In this document: in pieces, positions 18,946 through 29,261 of the stretch
Layout: every line of letters starts with the position of its first letter
Numbering within the stretch: position 1 is the first letter of the stretch
Origin: GCA-2705445 sp002705445
GTDB taxonomy: Bacteria > Pseudomonadota > Gammaproteobacteria > Poriferisulfidales > GCA-002705445
Assembly: GCA_045561235.1 (NCBI GenBank)
Contig: JBJKYB010000002.1
Span: 186,001 to 250,000, forward strand
Length of the DNA: 64,000 nucleotides
Direction of reading: 5' to 3'
The notes under the pieces: generated by a model
The model's database searches: none
What the model saw: the letters and a program-made list of their open reading frames with translations, nothing else
Told to the model about the DNA's origin: nothing
Translations under genes and position numbers: made by a program

Positions 18946-19704
18946 ATGATAAAAAACTCTATAGAAATCGAAAAAATGAGAGTTGCCGGGAATTTGGCTT
19001 CAAAAGTTCTAATAATGATAGAAAAATACGTAAAACCTGGCATATCCACAGAAGAGTTAAACGATATATGCCACAATTTCATAATAAATGATCTTGATTG
19101 TATACCCGCACCTTTAAATTATAGAGGTTTTCCAAAATCAATATGCACGTCAATAAATCATCAAGTTTGTCATGGTATTCCAGATAAAAGGATATTAAAA
19201 AAACAAGACATTTTAAATATTGATGTAACTGTAATAAAGGATGGCTATCATGGAGATACAAGCAAAATGTTTTTTGTCGGTAAGCCCTCAATACAAGCAA
19301 AAAGGCTTGTGGAGTTAACTTATGACGCGCTTAAAATAGGCATAAAAACAGTCAAGCCTGGCGCAACTATTGGAGACATTGGACACAATATACAAGTTTT
19401 TGCTGAAAAAAACCATTGTTCAGTAGTTCGGGAATATTGCGGACATGGTATTGGTAAAGAATTTCATGAAGAACCCCAAATATTACATTACGGAAAAAAA
19501 GGCGAAGGAATTAAATTAGAAGAAGGTATGACTTTTACTATAGAACCAATGATAAATTTTGGAAAAAAAGAAGTTAAACTTTTGCCTGATAATTGGACTG
19601 TAGTAACCAAAGATCATAGCTTGTCTGCCCAATGGGAACATACTATTTTAGTAACCAAAGATGGTTATGAAGTATTAACCATGAGACCCGAAGAAAAAAT
19701 ATAA
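18946..19704 (+). CDS. map: methionine aminopeptidase type I
   Basis: Removes the initiator methionine. 252 residues. Metal ligands are visible in order: the aspartates in NIDVTVIKDGYHGDTS, the histidine in YCGHGIGKEFHEEP, the glutamate in FTIEPMINFG and the final one in WEHTILVT. Divergent from rpsB, as in E. coli. It shares a base with glnD downstream. Confidence 0.97.
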   Translation: MIKNSIEIEKMRVAGNLASKVLIMIEKYVKPGISTEELNDICHNFIINDLDCIPAPLNYRGFPKSICTSINHQVCHGIPDKRILKKQDILNIDVTVIKDGYHGDTSKMFFVGKPSIQAKRLVELTYDALKIGIKTVKPGATIGDIGHNIQVFAEKNHCSVVREYCGHGIGKEFHEEPQILHYGKKGEGIKLEEGMTFTIEPMINFGKKEVKLLPDNWTVVTKDHSLSAQWEHTILVTKDGYEVLTMRPEEKI

Positions 19705-22292
19705 TGTTAAAAAAAAAATTTATCGAAAACTTTTCTTTTTCAAAAAATAAAAAAAATATAATTAATGATTATATTTATTCTGGCTATGAAAAAAATATTA
19801 GTATTGGAAAGCTTTTAAAATATAAGTCTAGTATTGTTGATGGTGTCGTTAAAAATTTTTGGGATAATAATAATCTAAATAAAAAAAATGTTTGTCTTAT
19901 AGCAGTTGGTGGATATGGGAGATCAGAGTTATTCCCTTTTTCTGATATTGACATATTGATTATTGTTGAAAGTTATAATGATAATAAAATTATTAAAAAT
20001 ATTGAAAATTTTATTGCAGATATATGGTATCTAAAAAATTCTGTTGGGCATTCAGTTAGAACAATAGAAGAATGCATTTCAAAGATAAATGAAGACTCAG
20101 TTATATACACTAATTTATTAGACAGCAGATTTATAATTGGTGATAAAAAATTGTATAAAAAACTGCTCACAAATATAACAAATAAAAATATATGGTCAAA
20201 AAATAAGTTTTTACTTGAAAAAAAACTTGAGCAAGAAACCCGATATAACAAGTTCTTAAATACAGGCTATTTGCTAGAACCAAATATCAAAGAAGGTCCG
20301 GGAGGCTTTAGGGATTTACAAACTTTAATTTGGATCGCCAAAAAAAATTTTAAAACCAATTCTTTATTTGATATATACAAAACAGATATTATTTCAAAAA
20401 AAGAGTATCTTGCTTTAATGCGCGCCCAAAGGTTCTTGAACAAAACCAGATTTCTCCTTCATTATATTCATGAAAAACCAGAAGAAAGACTATATTTTAC
20501 TAGTCAAAAAAATCTTGCAGAATTATTTGGCTTTGATGTTAAGACTAATAATGGAATAGAAGATTATATGCAAATTTTCTATAAGCATATAACTAATGTA
20601 AAGCAATTAAATGAAATATTACTCAAGTATATTGAAGATAAAATGACTGGTCCAAAAGAAAATTATGATAAAAAAATTAAAGAGGATTTCTATATAAAAA
20701 AAAATATTGTCTATGTGAAAAGTGATGAAGTTTTTATTAAAAATCCAACTAAAATTTTTGAAATTTTTTTACTTAAGGATGAAAAAAATAATTCATATGA
20801 AATTTCTGCTGACACAATAAGATATATAAGAGAGAATTTGAATTTAATTGATAATAATTTTAGAAATAATCCTGAAAATAAAAAATTATTTTTTAAACTG
20901 TTTCTTCAGGAAAATGGTGTTACAAGTTCTTTGAGAAAGATGTATGATTATGGTGTTCTTGCAGCATATCTCAAACCTTTTTCAAAAATTGTAGGTATGA
21001 TGCAATTTGATTTATATCATATTTATACTGTTGATCAGCATACTCTTTCTGTTTTGTCGAACACTAGATACATGAGCACATTAGACTGTAAAAATAATTA
21101 TAATTTTATCTATCAAATTTTTAAAAAACTAATTTCTCCTGAAATATTATATCTGGGCGCATTATTTCATGATATTGGAAAAGGAAGGAAAAAAGATCAT
21201 TCCAAAATTGGGGCATTTGAGTCCCTGAAATTTTGTGAATCTCATGGTATGAATAAACATCAGTCTGAAATGGTTTGCTGGCTTGTAGAAAATCATTTGT
21301 TAATGTCTCTTACAACTCAAAAAAAAGATATTAGCGATGAAGAGGTCATAATAAACTTTGCAAATATTGTTAAAACTCAAGAAAGATTAGATTATTTATA
21401 CTTATTAACTATAGCTGATATTCGTGGAACAAATCCAGATTTATATACAGACTGGAAAGATTCTTTACTAAAAAAGTTATATTTATCATGTAAAACTTAC
21501 CTTAGAAAAAATACGTTTGATAATAAAAAACCTGGTAAATATCATAAAAATCTAAAAAAGACTGTTGAAGATATTCTTCAAAATAAGATTAGCGAAATAG
21601 ATTTTGAAAGAATTTGGACTTTAGTGAACACGAACTATTTAAGAAGACATAGTGAAGATGAAATAGCCTGGCATGTTGAATTAATATATAAAAATGCACC
21701 CAATAATGCTTTAGCTATTCGAGATAATAAAACAAAGGGCTGTACAGAATTGACTATCTATCAAAATATTAGAAAAAATATTTTTTCATATATAGCAAGT
21801 ATGATCGATAATTTAAATATAAATATAGTTGATGCAAGAATAATAACTTTAAATAATAATCAAGCTTTAGATACATACTTATTAATTGATGAGAACGGTA
21901 AAATTATAAAAGATAAATATACATTGAAATTCCTAGAAGAGAAAATTAGATTTGTTCTTCAAAACTCTGACTATAAAATTAGCAAAGTAACAAAAAGGCA
22001 AACTAAGAATATAGCTAGCTTTAAAAGTTTTATCAAAGTCAATATTACAAAAAAATCAGATGATTTTTTATTAGAAGTTAGTGCACTTGACCATCCAGGG
22101 CTCTTGTCGAAAATATGTGAGTCAATGGATAGTTGTAATTTAATGGTAAAAGATGCGAAAATATCAACACTGGGAGAGGAGGCTAATGATATATTTGTAG
22201 TTATACCTACCGATAAAAAAATCTATTTAGATAATGATATTGACGAAATTAGGTGTAATATAGAGCAAAAAATTTCAGAGTTATATAATTAA
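19704..22292 (+). CDS. glnD: PII uridylyltransferase / uridylyl-removing enzyme
   Basis: Nitrogen sensor that modifies PII. 862 residues, near the family length of about 890. Domains in order: nucleotidyltransferase with VGGYGRSELFPFSDIDIL (about 68-87), the GlnE/D linker, an HD hydrolase with LFHDIGKGRKKDHSKIG (about 490), and two C-terminal ACT domains (the last around DHPGLLSKICESMDSC). Follows map with one shared base, the same map-glnD-dapD order as in enterobacteria. Confidence 0.97.
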   Translation: MLKKKFIENFSFSKNKKNIINDYIYSGYEKNISIGKLLKYKSSIVDGVVKNFWDNNNLNKKNVCLIAVGGYGRSELFPFSDIDILIIVESYNDNKIIKNIENFIADIWYLKNSVGHSVRTIEECISKINEDSVIYTNLLDSRFIIGDKKLYKKLLTNITNKNIWSKNKFLLEKKLEQETRYNKFLNTGYLLEPNIKEGPGGFRDLQTLIWIAKKNFKTNSLFDIYKTDIISKKEYLALMRAQRFLNKTRFLLHYIHEKPEERLYFTSQKNLAELFGFDVKTNNGIEDYMQIFYKHITNVKQLNEILLKYIEDKMTGPKENYDKKIKEDFYIKKNIVYVKSDEVFIKNPTKIFEIFLLKDEKNNSYEISADTIRYIRENLNLIDNNFRNNPENKKLFFKLFLQENGVTSSLRKMYDYGVLAAYLKPFSKIVGMMQFDLYHIYTVDQHTLSVLSNTRYMSTLDCKNNYNFIYQIFKKLISPEILYLGALFHDIGKGRKKDHSKIGAFESLKFCESHGMNKHQSEMVCWLVENHLLMSLTTQKKDISDEEVIINFANIVKTQERLDYLYLLTIADIRGTNPDLYTDWKDSLLKKLYLSCKTYLRKNTFDNKKPGKYHKNLKKTVEDILQNKISEIDFERIWTLVNTNYLRRHSEDEIAWHVELIYKNAPNNALAIRDNKTKGCTELTIYQNIRKNIFSYIASMIDNLNINIVDARIITLNNNQALDTYLLIDENGKIIKDKYTLKFLEEKIRFVLQNSDYKISKVTKRQTKNIASFKSFIKVNITKKSDDFLLEVSALDHPGLLSKICESMDSCNLMVKDAKISTLGEEANDIFVVIPTDKKIYLDNDIDEIRCNIEQKISELYN

Positions 22293-22302
22293 GAGGAATA
22301 AA

Positions 22303-23121
22303 ATGACAAAAGAAATAATTGAAGCAGGCTACGAGGAGTTATCTAAATCTATAGATATTTCTGAAAATTTAGAATTAGTCAATGCTGTAAATAATACTTT
22401 AGAAGAATTGGACAAAGGAAAAATTCGAGTTGCTGAGAAAATTAATTCTGAATGGATTGTTAACGATTGGATTAAAAAAGCTATATTAATATATTTTAGC
22501 TTTTCAAAAAATTCTATTATAAAAGGTGCAGAATCAGATTTTTTTGATAAAGTTCCTCTTAAATATACAAATTTAAGTGAAACAGATGCTTTAAAAAATA
22601 AAGTGAGAATAGTTCCTAGTGCAACCGCAAGGTACGGATCTTATCAAGCTCCTGGTGTTATTCTTATGCCTTCATATGTAAATATTGGAGCATATGTTGA
22701 CCAGTATACAATGGTTGATACATGGGTAACAGTTGGATCATGTGCTCAAATAGGAAAAAATGTTCATCTATCAGGTGGTGTCGGTATAGGTGGAGTCTTA
22801 GAACCACTTCAAGCAACACCAACTATAATCGAAGATAATTGTTTTATTGGCGCGAGATCCGAGATTGTTGAAGGCGTAATTGTTGAGAAAGGTTCGGTAA
22901 TATCTATGGGAGTTTATATAGGCAAAAGTACAAGAATATATGACAGAAGTACTGGGGAGATTTCTTACGGCTTAATTCCTGCTGGATCTGTTGTTGTTTC
23001 TGGAAATCTTCCATCAAAAGACGGAAAATATAGTATGTATGCAGCAATAATTGTAAAAAAAGTTGACGAAAAAACTCTTTCCAAAGTTGGTATAAATAAT
23101 ATTTTAAGGGATCTAGATTAA
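22303..23121 (+). CDS. dapD: tetrahydrodipicolinate N-succinyltransferase
   Basis: Lysine and diaminopimelate pathway, succinylase branch. 272 residues. Beta-helix repeats include VGSCAQIGKNVHLSGGVGIG, and ARYGSYQAPGVILMPSYVN precedes them. An AAGAGG ribosome site lies just upstream of the ATG. It shares one base with dapE, which catalyses a later step of the same branch. Confidence 0.97.
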   Translation: MTKEIIEAGYEELSKSIDISENLELVNAVNNTLEELDKGKIRVAEKINSEWIVNDWIKKAILIYFSFSKNSIIKGAESDFFDKVPLKYTNLSETDALKNKVRIVPSATARYGSYQAPGVILMPSYVNIGAYVDQYTMVDTWVTVGSCAQIGKNVHLSGGVGIGGVLEPLQATPTIIEDNCFIGARSEIVEGVIVEKGSVISMGVYIGKSTRIYDRSTGEISYGLIPAGSVVVSGNLPSKDGKYSMYAAIIVKKVDEKTLSKVGINNILRDLD

Positions 23122-24257
23122 TGAATAATATTCCTAATGTTGAAGTTATTGTTAAAAAATTAATAGAAAAAAAATCCGTCACTCCAAATGATGATGGATG
23201 CCAAGAATATATAAAAAACGAATTATCGGGCTATGGATTTGTTCATGAAAATATAAATTTAGAGGATGTAAAAAATATTTGGCTTAGAAAAGGTTCAGAA
23301 AGACCTTTGCTAGTTTTTGCAGGTCATACAGATGTGGTTCCACCCGGTAATATAAATGAATGGAAAACAAAACCATTTGTTCCTGAGGTAAAAGATAATA
23401 TCCTATACGGCAGGGGTGCATCCGACATGAAATCAAGTATTTCTGCAATGATTTCTGCTGCGCAAAAGTTTGTTAAAGATAATCCAGATCATAAAGGTTC
23501 TATAGGCTTTTTATTAACAAGCGATGAAGAAGGTCCAGCAAAATATGGTACGCAAAAAGTTATAGAAAAATTTAAAAAAGATGATATTAAAATTGATTAC
23601 TGTGTTGTAGGAGAGCCTACAAGTAGTGAAAAATTTGGCGACACAATTAAAAATGGTAGAAGAGGTTCTCTGACTGGATATCTAAAAATTATTGGTATTC
23701 AAGGTCATATTGCCTACCCGGAGCTCGCAAAAAATCCTATTCACATTGCTGGTTCTTTAATCAGTAAACTTAATGATTATGAGTGGGATAATGGTAATAA
23801 ATATTTTCCAAAGACTTCATTTCAAATATCTTCTGTTAAATCTGATGAAGTGGCATCAAACATGATACCTAGATCTATTGACATAGTTTTCAACTTAAGA
23901 TTCTCAAGTGAACTAACACAGGATGACATAAAAAATAATTTTAAAAATATAATTTCAAAATTTAATTGTGAGTATGAAATTGATTGGAACTGCTCTGCAG
24001 AGCCTTTTATAACAAACGAAGGAAGACTGACTAAGGTTCTTCAGGAAGCTATAAAAGAAACTGTAAATATTAATTCAAATTTATCTACAACTGGTGGGAC
24101 ATCAGATGCAAGATTTATTTCTCAACACGCTAAAGAAACTGTTGAATTTGGACCTTTGAATGAAACAGCACATAAAATAAATGAAAATATTAATTTACAA
24201 AATTTGACTGATTTAGAAAAAATATATTATAAAGTTTTAAATAAAATTCTATTATAA
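23121..24257 (+). CDS. dapE: succinyl-diaminopimelate desuccinylase
   Basis: Zinc hydrolase of the M20 family. 378 residues. Metal and catalytic residues appear in FAGHTDVVPPG, GRGASDMKSSI, SDEEGPA and VGEPTSS, with the last histidine in ETAHKINE. It is the last gene of the plus-strand map operon and its 3' end overlaps the convergent exonuclease ORF by six bases. Confidence 0.97.
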   Translation: MNNIPNVEVIVKKLIEKKSVTPNDDGCQEYIKNELSGYGFVHENINLEDVKNIWLRKGSERPLLVFAGHTDVVPPGNINEWKTKPFVPEVKDNILYGRGASDMKSSISAMISAAQKFVKDNPDHKGSIGFLLTSDEEGPAKYGTQKVIEKFKKDDIKIDYCVVGEPTSSEKFGDTIKNGRRGSLTGYLKIIGIQGHIAYPELAKNPIHIAGSLISKLNDYEWDNGNKYFPKTSFQISSVKSDEVASNMIPRSIDIVFNLRFSSELTQDDIKNNFKNIISKFNCEYEIDWNCSAEPFITNEGRLTKVLQEAIKETVNINSNLSTTGGTSDARFISQHAKETVEFGPLNETAHKINENINLQNLTDLEKIYYKVLNKILL

Positions 24258-25022
24258 GTTTTTTTCACATAAAGAACTGAACTCTTTCCAATGTTCTTTA
24301 TCAGACTTATCTAAAAAACTAAAGATTTCTTCAATCAATTTTTTATAATTATCTCTAGTAATATTATTTGAAATTAATTGGTATCTTAAGAAAACAAAAT
24401 AAGTATTAAGAACGTCAGTTTCACAATAATCTCTTATTTTCTTTATGTCATTTGCTAAGTAATAATCTGTAACCTTGCTACCATCAATACCATATTTTCC
24501 AGGCGCACCAATAAGTTGAGCAATATCTGTCAAAGATGCTGGTTTTTTGTAACCTGACATAACATCCATTAAATCCAAATGTCGGTCATGATATCTATTT
24601 AAGTAATTATTCCATTTAAATTCTCTATCATCATCTCCTTTATCCCAATACTTAATAGATGAAACACCATGAATTAATGCACGATAATGAATTACTGGGG
24701 AATCAAAACCTTTACCATTCCAACTTACAAGCTGTGGCTGGTATTTGTCTATAGCTGAAAAGAATAAATTTAAGAGATCACTTTCCTCAGAATCTTCATC
24801 TCCAAGTGATAATAAAGATAATTTTTCATTATTTTTGTATAAAACTGATATAGCAACAATTTTATGAAGATGTAAGGGTTGGAACATAGTTCCACTTTTC
24901 TGAAACTGAGTGTGTTCCATTGCTTTAATTATGTCTTTTTTACTAAGACCTTCTAATTCTAAGAGTTTAGCTCCTCCACAGGTATCTGGTACTGTTTCGA
25001 TATCAAAAATTAAAACATTCAT
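24252..25022 (-). CDS. PolB-like 3'-5' exonuclease domain protein
   Basis: 256 residues, matching the stand-alone predicted 3'-5' exonuclease family related to the PolB exonuclease domain. The DEDDy residues can be placed: FDIETVPD near residue 6 (Exo I), WNGKGFDSPVIHYR near 100 (Exo II), and IRDYCETDVLNTYFVFLRY near 195 (Exo III). Family role is likely DNA repair or processing, but no substrate is established. It overlaps cysM by four bases. Confidence 0.85.
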   Translation of the reverse strand: MNVLIFDIETVPDTCGGAKLLELEGLSKKDIIKAMEHTQFQKSGTMFQPLHLHKIVAISVLYKNNEKLSLLSLGDEDSEESDLLNLFFSAIDKYQPQLVSWNGKGFDSPVIHYRALIHGVSSIKYWDKGDDDREFKWNNYLNRYHDRHLDLMDVMSGYKKPASLTDIAQLIGAPGKYGIDGSKVTDYYLANDIKKIRDYCETDVLNTYFVFLRYQLISNNITRDNYKKLIEEIFSFLDKSDKEHWKEFSSLCEKNL

Positions 25023-25906
25023 TTATTAAATATTCCTGTAGATACATACCTGTCTCCACGATCACAAATAATTGAAACTATCACCGCTTCTTTTTCTTTT
25101 TTTGCAACTTGCAATGCAACAAAAGTTGTGCCGCCTGACGAAGGTCCTGAAAAAATCCCTTCTTTTTCTGCTAACTCCCTTGCCATATTTTCTGCTTGCT
25201 CTTGAGAAATATACACAATTTCATCAATATTTTTACTATCGTAAATTTTTGGGACATATTCTTTTGGCCATTTTCTAATGCCTGGAATTGATGACCCTTC
25301 CTCGGGCTGAACACCTATAATTTTAATTTTAGGATTCATAGATTTTAAATATTTTGCTGTTCCAACTATTGTTCCTGTCGTTCCCATAGATGCGATAAAA
25401 TGTGTAACTTTTCCATCAGTGTCATTCCAGATTTCTGGGCCTGTAGTATTAACATGTGCTTCAACATTATCCTCATTTGCAAATTGATTTAATACATGAC
25501 CTTTTTTGTTATTTTGCATTTTCTGGGCTAAATCCCTCGCACCCTCCATACCCTCTTCTTCTGTAACAAGAATAATATCAGCACCATATGCTGACATTGC
25601 TGCTCTTCTTTCATAACTCATATTTTCTGGCATAATTAAAATTAACTTGTAGCCTTTTGTAGCACAGACCATAGCAAGAGCTATTCCAGTGTTACCACTT
25701 GTGGCTTCAATTATTGTATCCCCTTCACTTATAATTCCTTTCGATTCGGCATTAGATATCATATTCATAGCAGCTCTATCTTTTACTGATCCAGCAGGGT
25801 TGTCTCCTTCCAGTTTTACAAATAATTGATTTTTAGTTTTATTCAATCTTTGTAAACTTACTAAAGGAGTATTACCGATAAGAGAACTAATACTTTTAAT
25901 ATTCAT
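25019..25906 (-). CDS. cysM: O-acetylserine sulfhydrylase B
   Basis: PLP enzyme making cysteine from O-acetylserine. 295 residues, the shorter CysM form. SVKDRAAMNMI carries the PLP lysine, EATSGNTGIALAM binds substrate, SMGTTGTIVGTAKY binds phosphate and EEGSSIPGIRKWP is the CysM-type loop. MPENMSYERRAAMSAYGA is also more CysM than CysK. It lies between acpS and the exonuclease, away from other sulfur genes. Confidence 0.94.
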   Translation of the reverse strand: MNIKSISSLIGNTPLVSLQRLNKTKNQLFVKLEGDNPAGSVKDRAAMNMISNAESKGIISEGDTIIEATSGNTGIALAMVCATKGYKLILIMPENMSYERRAAMSAYGADIILVTEEEGMEGARDLAQKMQNNKKGHVLNQFANEDNVEAHVNTTGPEIWNDTDGKVTHFIASMGTTGTIVGTAKYLKSMNPKIKIIGVQPEEGSSIPGIRKWPKEYVPKIYDSKNIDEIVYISQEQAENMARELAEKEGIFSGPSSGGTTFVALQVAKKEKEAVIVSIICDRGDRYVSTGIFNK

Positions 25907-25908
25907 AT

Positions 25909-26286
25909 TTATTTATTTAATATGAGTGCATTTGCAATAGCATATTTCTTTTCGTCTGCAATAGTTATGTGAATTATTTTATCAGAATAAATTTTAAACT
26001 CTTTTACTCTATTAAAACTTACTTTTGGTTTGCCATACTGATTATGACTGATGGAAATATTCTTTAGCAAGTAACCATTTAATATCCCTATACCACATGC
26101 CTTTCCTATAGCTTCTTTAGCGGCAAATCTTTTTGCCAAAAAAGATATTTTATATTTTGAGGTATTGAAACTATCCATCTCATCATCATTTAATATTTTT
26201 TCAGCAAATTTTATACCGTATTTTGAATAAATCTTTTTTATTCTTTTTGTATCAACAATATCAATTCCAATTCCAAATATATTCAT
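25909..26286 (-). CDS. acpS: holo-ACP synthase
   Basis: Transfers phosphopantetheine to acyl carrier protein. 125 residues, the family size. GIGIDIVDTKRI holds the magnesium aspartate and AKRFAAKEAIGKACG the catalytic glutamate-lysine. One base separates it from pdxJ, its standard partner. Confidence 0.96.
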   Translation of the reverse strand: MNIFGIGIDIVDTKRIKKIYSKYGIKFAEKILNDDEMDSFNTSKYKISFLAKRFAAKEAIGKACGIGILNGYLLKNISISHNQYGKPKVSFNRVKEFKIYSDKIIHITIADEKKYAIANALILNK

Positions 26287-26287
26287 T

Positions 26288-27004
26288 TTAATTACTCGTA
26301 ATTATTTTTTTCATTTTTTTTATTGAATCTGCTAAGCCAAGAAATATTGATTCTGCAATAATTGAATGGCCTATATTTAATTCATTAATTTCTTTTATTT
26401 TAGCAATTTCTTTTACATTAGTATAATCTAACCCATGCCCAGCATTAACTATTAACGAAATATTATTTGCATAATCTGAAGCATTTTTGATCTGCTCAAT
26501 ATAAATATTTTTATCTGCATCATCAGCTTCAGCATACTTTCCGGTATGTAGTTCAATTGCTCCAACATTTAATTCTTTAGCTAGATCTATAATTTTCTTA
26601 TCAGGCTCAATAAATAATGAAATTAATGCTCCAGAATCCTCTAGGTTATGTATTATGTCTTTTAGAAAATCAAAATTTTTTTTTACGTCGAGCCCACCCT
26701 CAGTGGTAAGTTCTTGTCTTTTCTCAGGAACTATACAAACAAAATCTGGTTTAACTTGATTTGCAATTTCACACATTTCTTGTGTAGGCGCCATTTCTAA
26801 ATTTAATTTAGTTTTTATGTATTCTCTTGCAATTTTTATATCATCAAACTGTATATGTCTTCTATCTTCTCTTAAATGCATAGTAATACTATCTGCCCCA
26901 CTTTCTTCAGATATTTTTATTGCTGTAAGCATATCTGGATACGGCGTATATCTTTGCTGTCTAATAGTTGCAACGTGATCTAAATTTACACCAAGTTTTG
27001 CCAT
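26288..27004 (-). CDS. pdxJ: pyridoxine 5'-phosphate synthase
   Basis: Final ring-closing step of vitamin B6 synthesis. Start chosen at ATG 27004, giving 238 residues that begin MAKLGVNLDHVATIR. An AAGGA sits seven bases upstream of it, inside the alternative longer start at 27019. HLREDRRHIQ and IELHTGKYAEA are the usual phosphate and substrate blocks. It lies between recO and acpS as in E. coli. Confidence 0.96.
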   Translation of the reverse strand: MAKLGVNLDHVATIRQQRYTPYPDMLTAIKISEESGADSITMHLREDRRHIQFDDIKIAREYIKTKLNLEMAPTQEMCEIANQVKPDFVCIVPEKRQELTTEGGLDVKKNFDFLKDIIHNLEDSGALISLFIEPDKKIIDLAKELNVGAIELHTGKYAEADDADKNIYIEQIKNASDYANNISLIVNAGHGLDYTNVKEIAKIKEINELNIGHSIIAESIFLGLADSIKKMKKIITSN

Positions 27005-27015
27005 AGTTTTTTCCT

Positions 27016-27699
27016 TCATTTTAGCGAGATGTACTTAAGTATTTCTCGAGTTTTGATTTTTTTCGGCTGTATATAATAATCTATTAATCTTTTCATTAAT
27101 AGTCTTGATTCTTTAATACTTTTAGAATTATATGGCTGTTGCCCTGATAATGCTATTAAGGTTTCACCTGAATAAGTATCTTTATCACCTGAGACTATTT
27201 TTGGACCAAAATCTGGTAAATATGAATACTTTTTTTTACAATCTATTTCGTTTCCATTTATGTCTGTATCAAAAACTAAATAATGTCCAGTCAATAATAA
27301 AATTCCAATTTCATAGTTATTCAAATTGGCTAGGAGGTCATTTGAATACTTCAGATTTCTTAGGCTATTGTCGTAATGATCATATAGTTTTTCAATACGA
27401 TAATCATTTTTAGTTAAATAATACATTATCTCATTGAAATACATACCAATGATATTGTGTTTAGGAAGTAAATTAAGTTTTTCAATAGATTCAAAATCTC
27501 TAATAAATTTAATATCACTTTTACCAGACCAATTTATTTTATAAGGACAGAATAATTCTAAGGAGTTACTTTTTTTATTTGATTTTATTCCTTTATGAAT
27601 AAATGTAATCTTCCCAAAATCCTTCGCAATAGCATCATATAAATTACTAGATTCTCGGTATGGCGAAATTTTAATAATATATATATCTGATGTTTGCAT
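27016..27699 (-). CDS. recO: DNA repair protein RecO
   Basis: RecFOR recombination mediator. 227 residues: N-terminal OB fold (YIIKISPYRESSNLYDAI, about 1-80) and a helical C-terminus containing LSGQQPYNSKSIKESRLLMKR, the recognisable family tail. The sequence is divergent, but position directly after era settles it. Confidence 0.9.
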   Translation of the reverse strand: MQTSDIYIIKISPYRESSNLYDAIAKDFGKITFIHKGIKSNKKSNSLELFCPYKINWSGKSDIKFIRDFESIEKLNLLPKHNIIGMYFNEIMYYLTKNDYRIEKLYDHYDNSLRNLKYSNDLLANLNNYEIGILLLTGHYLVFDTDINGNEIDCKKKYSYLPDFGPKIVSGDKDTYSGETLIALSGQQPYNSKSIKESRLLMKRLIDYYIQPKKIKTREILKYISLK

Positions 27700-28578
27700 T
27701 TAATTATACGAATTTAAAAATGATTCTGTATCTTTCCATTTTGGGTCATACTTTACGAATATCTTTAAAAAAACTTTCTTGTTAAAAAGATTTTCAGCAT
27801 TAATTCTTGCTAATTTACTTATTTTTACGAGCATTGACCCATTTTTCCCAATAACAATACTTAAATGACTTTTCTTTTTTAAGTATATTGTGGATGCTAT
27901 TGAAATAATATCTTCTTCATCTTCAAATTTATTTATTTCTACATGAAGCGAGTATGGTAATTCTACAGATAAGTATTTTAAACACGCTTCCCTAATATAT
28001 TCTGCTACAAAAAACTCTTTGGGTTTATTACTTAGAATATTTTCATAATTATTTTTATTATTTATTGGTATATGAGATTTGATTATTTTTTTTAAATTTT
28101 TTATGTTTTTTGAATTCTTAGAACTGACTGGGATTATCTCATCATATACGTTGATAATATCTTTTGGTATTTCAGAGAGAATCTTTGGTAAGTTCTTTTT
28201 TTTATTATCAAGATCTATCTTATTTAATACAAGAATTTTTGGCAATGGTATGCTGTTAATATTTTCAATTACTTTTATATCGTCTCTATCAATCTTGAAA
28301 TAATCAACAACATGTAAAATGACGTCAGCCTCATATATAGCTGACAAAGCGTTTTTATTTAATATTTTATTAAAATTTTTCTTAATATTGAAGTTTAAAC
28401 CCGGAGTATCTACAAATAAAAATTCAGTATCATCTTCATGCAATACAGCATCAATTTTATGTCTGGTTGTTTGTGGTTTATTTGTAGCACCTGCTAAATG
28501 TTTTTTTATTAACAAGTTAAATAAAGTTGATTTTCCAACATTAGGCTTTCCAATAATTGAGATATTACCGCTACTCAT
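27700..28578 (-). CDS. era: GTPase Era
   Basis: Small-subunit assembly GTPase. 292 residues. G motifs are GKPNVGKSTLFN (G1), DTPG (G3) and NKID (G4), followed by a C-terminal KH domain with VIGKNGSMLVKISKLAR (about 245-262). Overlaps rnc by eight bases and is adjacent to recO. Confidence 0.96.
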   Translation of the reverse strand: MSSGNISIIGKPNVGKSTLFNLLIKKHLAGATNKPQTTRHKIDAVLHEDDTEFLFVDTPGLNFNIKKNFNKILNKNALSAIYEADVILHVVDYFKIDRDDIKVIENINSIPLPKILVLNKIDLDNKKKNLPKILSEIPKDIINVYDEIIPVSSKNSKNIKNLKKIIKSHIPINNKNNYENILSNKPKEFFVAEYIREACLKYLSVELPYSLHVEINKFEDEEDIISIASTIYLKKKSHLSIVIGKNGSMLVKISKLARINAENLFNKKVFLKIFVKYDPKWKDTESFLNSYN

Positions 28579-29254
28579 TTTTATTAAAAATATTTGAAAT
28601 TATACTTAAGGTTTTTCTAGCTGCTTCCTGCTGCGATTTTCTTTTATTACTCCCAAAACCCTCTTCGCATATTTTATGCTCTTTAATTTTACATAACGTT
28701 TTAAAACTTATTTTATTTTTTTGATTTATCTCAGTTGTATAATATTCTGGAAGATCATAATTATAAGATTGCAAGATTTCTTGAAGCTTTGTTTTTGGGT
28801 CTTTCAAGTCTTCATTTGTCGGAAGCGAATCAAAAGATTTTTCAAAAATACCATGTACAAATTTTTCAGCTGAATCTATCCCATCTATTAAATATACAAC
28901 TCCTATTAAGGCTTCTAAAGCATCAGCAATAATGGACTCTCTTCTATGCCCACCACTTTTTTTTTCACCTTGACCAAGGATAATTTTGTCTCCAAGATTA
29001 TAAAATTTTGCAATTTTATACAAACTCTCTTTTCTAACTAGATAAGATCGCTTCCTACTAAGAGACCCCTCATCGTCATTCGGATATTTTTTATAAAGAT
29101 ATTCAGTAATAACTAATCCTAATATAGAGTCTCCAAAAAACTCTAGTCTTTCATTATTGATGTTACTTGCGCTTCGATGTGTTAATGAGTCTTTATATAA
29201 TTTTGAATTTATAATTTCTTTAGATAATAAATTTTCTATATCAGGCATATTCAT
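28571..29254 (-). CDS. rnc: ribonuclease III
   Basis: Double-strand RNA endonuclease. 227 residues. NERLEFFGDSILGLVI holds the catalytic glutamate and aspartate, ADALEALIGVVYLIDG the second metal site, and a dsRNA-binding domain fills the C-terminus (about 155-225, ending with GFGSNKRKSQQEAARKTL). Lies between lepB and era. Confidence 0.96.
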   Translation of the reverse strand: MNMPDIENLLSKEIINSKLYKDSLTHRSASNINNERLEFFGDSILGLVITEYLYKKYPNDDEGSLSRKRSYLVRKESLYKIAKFYNLGDKIILGQGEKKSGGHRRESIIADALEALIGVVYLIDGIDSAEKFVHGIFEKSFDSLPTNEDLKDPKTKLQEILQSYNYDLPEYYTTEINQKNKISFKTLCKIKEHKICEEGFGSNKRKSQQEAARKTLSIISNIFNKNE

Positions 29255-29261
29255 GAAATCA